From: Bacillus cereus
GTDB taxonomy: Bacteria; Bacillota; Bacilli; Bacillales; Bacillaceae_G
Assembly (NCBI RefSeq): GCF_025917685.1
Contig: NZ_CP089518.1
Span: forward strand, 4,093,001 to 4,157,000
Reading direction: 5' to 3'
Length of the DNA stretch: 64,000 nt
A program made the translations under genes and the position numbers. Of the stretch, positions 60,013-64,000 are shown one piece after another. How positions within the stretch are numbered: the first letter of the stretch is position 1; each line of letters begins with the position of its first letter. A model generated the notes under the pieces. That model worked only from the letters and a program-made list of their open reading frames with translations, searched no databases and had not been told where the DNA came from.

Positions 60013-60385
60013 CCCTTATAATTCCATAACTTGTCCCAACTAGTACGGTCTTTTCATGTTGATTACGATATACTGACTCAATTGAAACTTTTTTATATCC
60101 TTCCATTTGTTCAATATTTGTTAAAGTTAATTCACAAGTAATCGTATCCCCTGTAAAAACTGGCCTAATAAATTCACTTACTAATTCCCTTGCTATGTAA
60201 TGTAACTCTTCGCCTACTTTCGTCCCAATACTAGCCGTCAATAAACCATGAACCATTAACCTTCCATTCTCATCATATTCCATATGATGCCTACCTTTAT
60301 CGCCTGTAATATTGGCAAATTCGAAAACTTCTTCCTCGGTAAATCTTCTTTCATATTTAAATACATCCCCAACTTTTACATTCAT
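60008..60385 (-). CDS. MaoC-like hot-dog dehydratase
   Basis: 125 residues. Hot-dog fold with FANITGDKGRHHMEYDENGR and MVHGLLTASIGTKVGEEL, the hydratase-2 motif partly kept (D28, H33). Acts perhaps on an acyl-CoA or acyl-ACP. Start after CGGGGGATAAAA. Its upstream region holds a 12-bp inverted repeat that could be an operator. Confidence 0.85.
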   Translation of the reverse strand: MNVKVGDVFKYERRFTEEEVFEFANITGDKGRHHMEYDENGRLMVHGLLTASIGTKVGEELHYIARELVSEFIRPVFTGDTITCELTLTNIEQMEGYKKVSIESVYRNQHEKTVLVGTSYGIIRG

Positions 60386-60401
60386 TTTTATCCCCCGTTT
60401 A

Positions 60402-60454
60402 ATAAACTGAATTTTCTTTTATTTTATCATAAAATGAGTCTCAATTCAGTTTAT
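60402..60454 (-). promoter_or_regulatory. Inverted repeat flanking the MaoC-like gene promoter
   Basis: ATAAACTGAATT (60402-60413) and AATTCAGTTTAT (60443-60454), perfect 12-bp arms 29 bp apart. A possible TTGAGA with weak -10 lies between on the minus strand. Confidence 0.55.
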
Positions 60455-60496
60455 ATTATTAAAATAGCAATCCTTTTTCTTCACTACCTTATAAGT

Positions 60497-60955
60497 TTAT
60501 CGGTGCCCATCCTTTTTTGCTACTTGATACCCGTAGTACGCACATGTCCCATTTCTTGATAACTCTCTTACTTCAAAACCACAACTTCTATAAAAATCAA
60601 AATTATTAGCGGCTGTATGTGCAAACCAATCACCATGAGGAAGCTTTTGCAAACAAAGAGCTACTAGTTTCTTACCTAATCCTTTCCCTCTATACTCATA
60701 CTTCACAACTAAATTTACTATATTAGCAACCATGATTTGATCAGAAATTACTCTAACCATCGCGACCATCTCTTCTTCATCCCAAATTGTGAAAGCCCAT
60801 GTTGAATTTTCAAATGCTATCGAAAATTTTTCAATTTGCCAAGAAGGGATATTATCATTACTCCAACCAGCATCTTCAAATAATGTTTTAATTGCATATG
60901 CTGGCACTCCATTCGTTCCTTCACGAATAATTAGTCCATTATGATAAATATACAT
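60497..60955 (-). CDS. GNAT-family acetyltransferase
   Basis: 152 residues from ATG 60955 (after AAAAGGAGGGATTAC). Acetyl-CoA loop YEYRGKGLGKKLVALCL and C-terminal FYRSCGFEVRE. Substrate unknown. Stands alone next to another GNAT gene. Confidence 0.88.
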   Translation of the reverse strand: MYIYHNGLIIREGTNGVPAYAIKTLFEDAGWSNDNIPSWQIEKFSIAFENSTWAFTIWDEEEMVAMVRVISDQIMVANIVNLVVKYEYRGKGLGKKLVALCLQKLPHGDWFAHTAANNFDFYRSCGFEVRELSRNGTCAYYGYQVAKKDGHR

Positions 60956-61026
60956 GTAATCCCTCCTTTTATTTTTATATACCATTCTTCAAAAAGTATA
61001 TTTCACCTTTAAAAAAGTGAACTTTT

Positions 61027-61533
61027 TCATCCAACTCTCTTAATAGAATAAACTAAGACATCAATCCCATGAAATGCAGTTGTTTTTTCATAGCTAAGTC
61101 CTGTTTTTCTAGCTACAAATATTGAAGCTGGGTGGTTCGGATTAATAAGCGAAATTAATTTATTCATTTGTAACGCTTGGAAACCGTAGTCTCGAAATGC
61201 TGCTGCTGATTCTTTCGCATACCCTTTCCCCCAATACTGAGGAAGTAGCCAATAACCAATTTCGATTTCCTCTTTTCCATCTACCTTCTGCTTAACAAGT
61301 CCTGCATGACCAATTCGTATCCCAGTTTCCTTTTCAATCATTACAAATAAACCGAGACCATTTTTATAACTTGGAAGCACCCACTCCTCCAAACTTTTTT
61401 TACATTGCATATATGTTTTTAACGTCCCATTTCCAATATAGCGCATTACTTTCTCGTTCCCCCATAACGAAGCGTAGAACTGTAAATCATCCATTGTATA
61501 TTTGCGAAATTGTAGGTGATCTGTATGGAACAT
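61027..61533 (-). CDS. GNAT-family acetyltransferase, RimJ/RimL type
   Basis: 168 residues from ATG 61533 (after GGGAAGGAGTTTAAAA). Contains EIGYWLLPQYWGKGYAKESA and NPNHPASIFVARKTGL, the RimJ/RimL signature. Substrate unknown. Confidence 0.88.
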   Translation of the reverse strand: MFHTDHLQFRKYTMDDLQFYASLWGNEKVMRYIGNGTLKTYMQCKKSLEEWVLPSYKNGLGLFVMIEKETGIRIGHAGLVKQKVDGKEEIEIGYWLLPQYWGKGYAKESAAAFRDYGFQALQMNKLISLINPNHPASIFVARKTGLSYEKTTAFHGIDVLVYSIKRVG

Positions 61534-61658
61534 TTTTAAACTCCTTCCCAGCATTCTGTTCTTTATTACACGATCATATTTTGTATGTATAGTAAGTGTT
61601 ACTCTCTATTATAAATGAACCAACATCAAAATATAGAATATTCACTCTTTACAAACGT

Positions 61659-61690
61659 AAAAAAAGCAGTAGACAAATATTGTCTACTGC
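61659..61690 (-). terminator. Terminator after the ankyrin gene
   Basis: GCAGTAGACA atat TTGTCTACTGC followed by seven T on the minus strand. Confidence 0.85.
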
Positions 61691-61766
61691 ATCCATATCA
61701 TAACTAGCAAAAAGAAAACTACAATTGAGGGGGGGTGTAGGATTTTCAAATATACTAGATACTTAT

Positions 61767-61821
61767 CCCGTTCTAACGGGCGGTAAACTTTCCAATTATA
61801 TTAAAGTGAAAAGTTTACCGC
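61767..61821. repeat. Two adjacent perfect hairpins, possible intergenic repeat
   Basis: CCCGTT ct AACGGG (61767-61780) directly followed by GCGGTAAACTTT / AAAGTTTACCGC (61780-61791, 61810-61821). It lies between the ankyrin gene and its terminator and would be in the 3' untranslated region. Similar words occur at 12150-12175. Confidence 0.5.
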
Positions 61822-61842
61822 ACATAAGAACTTTTACGGTTA

Positions 61843-62238
61843 TTAAGAGAGCACCGTTAAGTACTCAAATACACGCTGTGCTTTTTCTCCACCCATTCGA
61901 GCATGTTGAAGAAGGGAAATACCATGTGGACCAGATGCACGTAATGCTTCTGGTTGTGCCACTAAAATAGCTTGTACAACTTCTAACTCTCCAAGCATAG
62001 CTGCTACGAAAATATCCATCCGAGCACCCTTTTCTAGTAAATAAAGAGCAATATCTTTACGACCTACATGTGCTGCTGCTCCTAAAGCACTTTCCCAATC
62101 TGAACCGCCCCAATTATAAGAAGCATGAAGTAAGCTAGGTGATTCGAACAAAAGCTCCTGTACCCTTTCTAGATCTCCATGAGCTGCCATAACAAATTCC
62201 CTTACTAATTCAGTGGTAATACGTTCTTCTGTTTGCAT
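61843..62238 (-). CDS. Ankyrin-repeat protein
   Basis: 131 residues, three to four ankyrin modules (HGDLERVQELLFESPSLLHA, SALGAAAHVGRKDIALYLLE, AAMLGELEVVQAILVAQPEA). Cytoplasmic protein-protein interaction scaffold. Start after AAAAGGAGAAGAGCG; the gene overlaps the ABC ATPase gene by 34 bp, an unusual association with an iron transporter. Confidence 0.85.
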   Translation of the reverse strand: MQTEERITTELVREFVMAAHGDLERVQELLFESPSLLHASYNWGGSDWESALGAAAHVGRKDIALYLLEKGARMDIFVAAMLGELEVVQAILVAQPEALRASGPHGISLLQHARMGGEKAQRVFEYLTVLS

Positions 62239-63023
62239 CGCTCTTCTCCTTTTTTAGAAATTCGTTTCGGTGTAAAAAATGGCTTGTCGCTTCCTTGAAA
62301 AATATCTACTTCTATGCCAAATACATGTTGAAACATTTGTTGACATAATACTTCTTCTGGTATACCGTCATACTGAATCTTGCCTTGCTTTAATACGAGT
62401 AAACGATCACTATATTGAGCCGCTTGGTTAATGTCATGTAAAACCATTATAATTGTCATACCAAACTCCTCGTTTAATCGTTTCACAAGTTCCATTACTT
62501 CCAACTGGTGAACGATATCCAAAAAGGTTGTTGGTTCATCTAATAATAAGACATTTGTACGTTGTGCTAGCGTCATCGCAATCCAAGCACGTTGTCTTTC
62601 TCCTCCTGACAAAGACTGTAAAAGACGATATTCATACCCTTCAAGATTTGTAACAGACAATGCCCAATCAACAATTTCTTCATCTTCTTTATTCAAGCGA
62701 CTACTCCATGATTTATGAGGACCTCTTCCGAACTGTATTAACTCTTGCACTGTTAAATCTAATTGATGATCATGCATTTGTGGTAACATCGCTAATTGCT
62801 TCGCTACATCCGCACTCTTCATCGTATGAATATTTTCCCCATCTAAAATGATATCCCCTTCACTTTGTTTAAGTAGCCTTGCTATTAAACGAAGCAAAGT
62901 AGATTTCCCCGATCCATTCGGACCAATTAAACTAACGATTTCTCCAGCTTTAATATGTACATTCATATTTTGCATTTGAAATCTTTCGGAATGTGCGTAA
63001 AACACTTTGTTAACGGAAATCAC
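62205..63023 (-). CDS. Iron-siderophore type ABC transporter ATP-binding protein
   Basis: 272 residues. Walker A GPNGSGKST at about 34-42, signature LSGGERQRAW, Walker B VLLLDEPTTFLD, H-loop VLHDINQAA: the FecE/FhuC type. The start is GTG at 63023 after GGAGGAAAACGAC, overlapping the permease end by 14 bp. Import of ferric siderophore, heme or B12 is inferred from the family. Confidence 0.92.
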   Translation of the reverse strand: MISVNKVFYAHSERFQMQNMNVHIKAGEIVSLIGPNGSGKSTLLRLIARLLKQSEGDIILDGENIHTMKSADVAKQLAMLPQMHDHQLDLTVQELIQFGRGPHKSWSSRLNKEDEEIVDWALSVTNLEGYEYRLLQSLSGGERQRAWIAMTLAQRTNVLLLDEPTTFLDIVHQLEVMELVKRLNEEFGMTIIMVLHDINQAAQYSDRLLVLKQGKIQYDGIPEEVLCQQMFQHVFGIEVDIFQGSDKPFFTPKRISKKGEERCKQKNVLPLN

Positions 63024-64000
63024 GTCGTTTTCCTCCTCTATGAATTAAATATAAGAAGAACGGACCACCTAAGAAGGACAATAATATACCAACAGGCAAT
63101 TCAATTGGATCGAACCAACTTCGAGCTATCGCATCCGCGAAAACAAGTAATATCCCTCCGCCAAGGCATGATAACGGCAGTAAATATTTATAATCATTTC
63201 CTACTAATAAACGTAACATATGTGGTACAACAAGACCGACAAATCCAATAAGTCCGGAAACACTAACCGCAATTCCAGCTAATAATGTACTTACTACTAT
63301 TAAATAAAACCGACTTCTCTCCACGTTATGCCCTAATAATTTCGCCATTTCATCTCCTAGCATTAATACTCGAATATGCTTAATGCCAAAGAAAGCCAAT
63401 ATAATAGCGAATATTGCATAATAAATAATCATATTTAAATGTGCCCAACTTACACCACCAATGCCACCAGCTAACCACGGTAACACAGATTGTACTTTAT
63501 CACTATGTAGTAACATTAATGCTGACGTTGCTGCACCAATTAATGCATTGATTGATACACCTACTAAGACGATTCTTGAAGGTGGTGCCCCTTTTTGCCA
63601 TGATAAAGCATAAATAACCATCGCTGTTATGAACGCTCCTAAAAACGCCCCTAGTGGTAAAAAAGCCATATGTTGTGGGAATAAAATCATAATTATTATT
63701 GCTACAAGGCCTGCTCCTGATGAAACTCCGATAATTCCGGGGTCTGCAAGAGGGTTTCTCATTACCCCTTGCAATAACGCTCCTGATGCAGCTAAACATG
63801 TTCCTACAATAAACCCAACGAGCACTCTAGGTATACGAAGATCCCATACAATTCGATGAACTGTCGAACCTTCATCTTGTATCCCTGTTAGAATGTCTCC
63901 TAAAGAAAATGATAAACTTCCTGCAAAAAGACCATAAAAAAGACCTAGCATCGTTAATACAACTAAAGTAACTGCTGTTACCCATCTTTTTTTCGCAAAA
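63010..64000 (-). CDS. FecCD-family permease, N-terminus outside window
   Basis: At least 330 codons to the window edge; the frame continues past 64000 (FAKKRWVTAVTL before MLGLFYG), so the true start is outside. Many membrane helices; family features LRIPRVLVGFIVGTCLAASG, GVSSGAGLVAI, GLVVPHMLRLLVG and AIARSWFDPIELPVGI. Partner of the ATPase downstream; the binding-protein and second permease genes probably lie beyond the window. Confidence 0.93.
   Translation of the reverse strand, partial: FAKKRWVTAVTLVVLTMLGLFYGLFAGSLSFSLGDILTGIQDEGSTVHRIVWDLRIPRVLVGFIVGTCLAASGALLQGVMRNPLADPGIIGVSSGAGLVAIIIMILFPQHMAFLPLGAFLGAFITAMVIYALSWQKGAPPSRIVLVGVSINALIGAATSALMLLHSDKVQSVLPWLAGGIGGVSWAHLNMIIYYAIFAIILAFFGIKHIRVLMLGDEMAKLLGHNVERSRFYLIVVSTLLAGIAVSVSGLIGFVGLVVPHMLRLLVGNDYKYLLPLSCLGGGILLVFADAIARSWFDPIELPVGILLSFLGGPFFLYLIHRGGKRRDFR

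Overview
The window is a low-GC Firmicute chromosome segment, almost certainly from the Bacillus cereus group. The gene order from dnaG to sigK follows the well-known Bacillus subtilis yqe/yqf region. Several traits point to the cereus group rather than subtilis: sigK is uninterrupted (no skin element), glyQS is missing between ccpN and recO, and phenylalanine hydroxylase lies behind tandem T-boxes. No rRNA, tRNA, CRISPR array, prophage or complete insertion sequence was seen.

Region 1 (1-41.2 kb) is conserved housekeeping DNA, nearly all on the minus strand. It runs dnaG, a dead yqxD copy, ppsR and ccpN (carbon control), then recO-yqzL-era-cdd-dgkA-ybeY-pgpH-phoH-yqfD-yqfC. Next come yqeY-rpsU, the heat-shock operon hrcA-grpE-dnaK-dnaJ with prmA-rsmE-mtaB (CIRCE operator in front), hemW, an HxlR regulator, lepA, yqxA-gpr, rpsT, holA and the competence genes comEC-comEB-comEA/comER. 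It ends with yqeM-rsfS-yqeK-nadD-yhbY-aroE-yqeH-yqeG, sda with a DnaA-box cluster, psd and sigK. Sporulation functions (gpr, yqfC, yqfD, yqzM, sda, sigK) are scattered through it.

Region 2 (41.2-55.2 kb) is more variable. A 13-codon leader peptide is followed by competing hairpins over the Shine-Dalgarno site of a small Arg-rich CxCxxC protein, which looks like translational attenuation and is the most novel system here. Then come a frameshifted PepSY-like gene, an L33 gene under a near-perfect Zur box, a small alarmone synthetase preceded by a 23-residue peptide, a lipoprotein, an alkaline phosphatase with PhoP boxes, a GNAT protein, a hydrolase lipoprotein, a DoxX protein below a Fur box, a CHAT-like remnant, a histidine phosphatase, small membrane or soluble proteins, a secreted beta-propeller protein and a Vpr-type protease.

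Region 3 (55.2-64 kb) carries two tandem tyrosine T-box riboswitches controlling phhA-phhB (Phe to Tyr), then convergent catE-catD and an adjacent XRE-cupin regulator. After these come a MaoC-like protein, two GNAT acetyltransferases, an ankyrin protein and the start of an iron-siderophore type ABC transporter that runs off the window.
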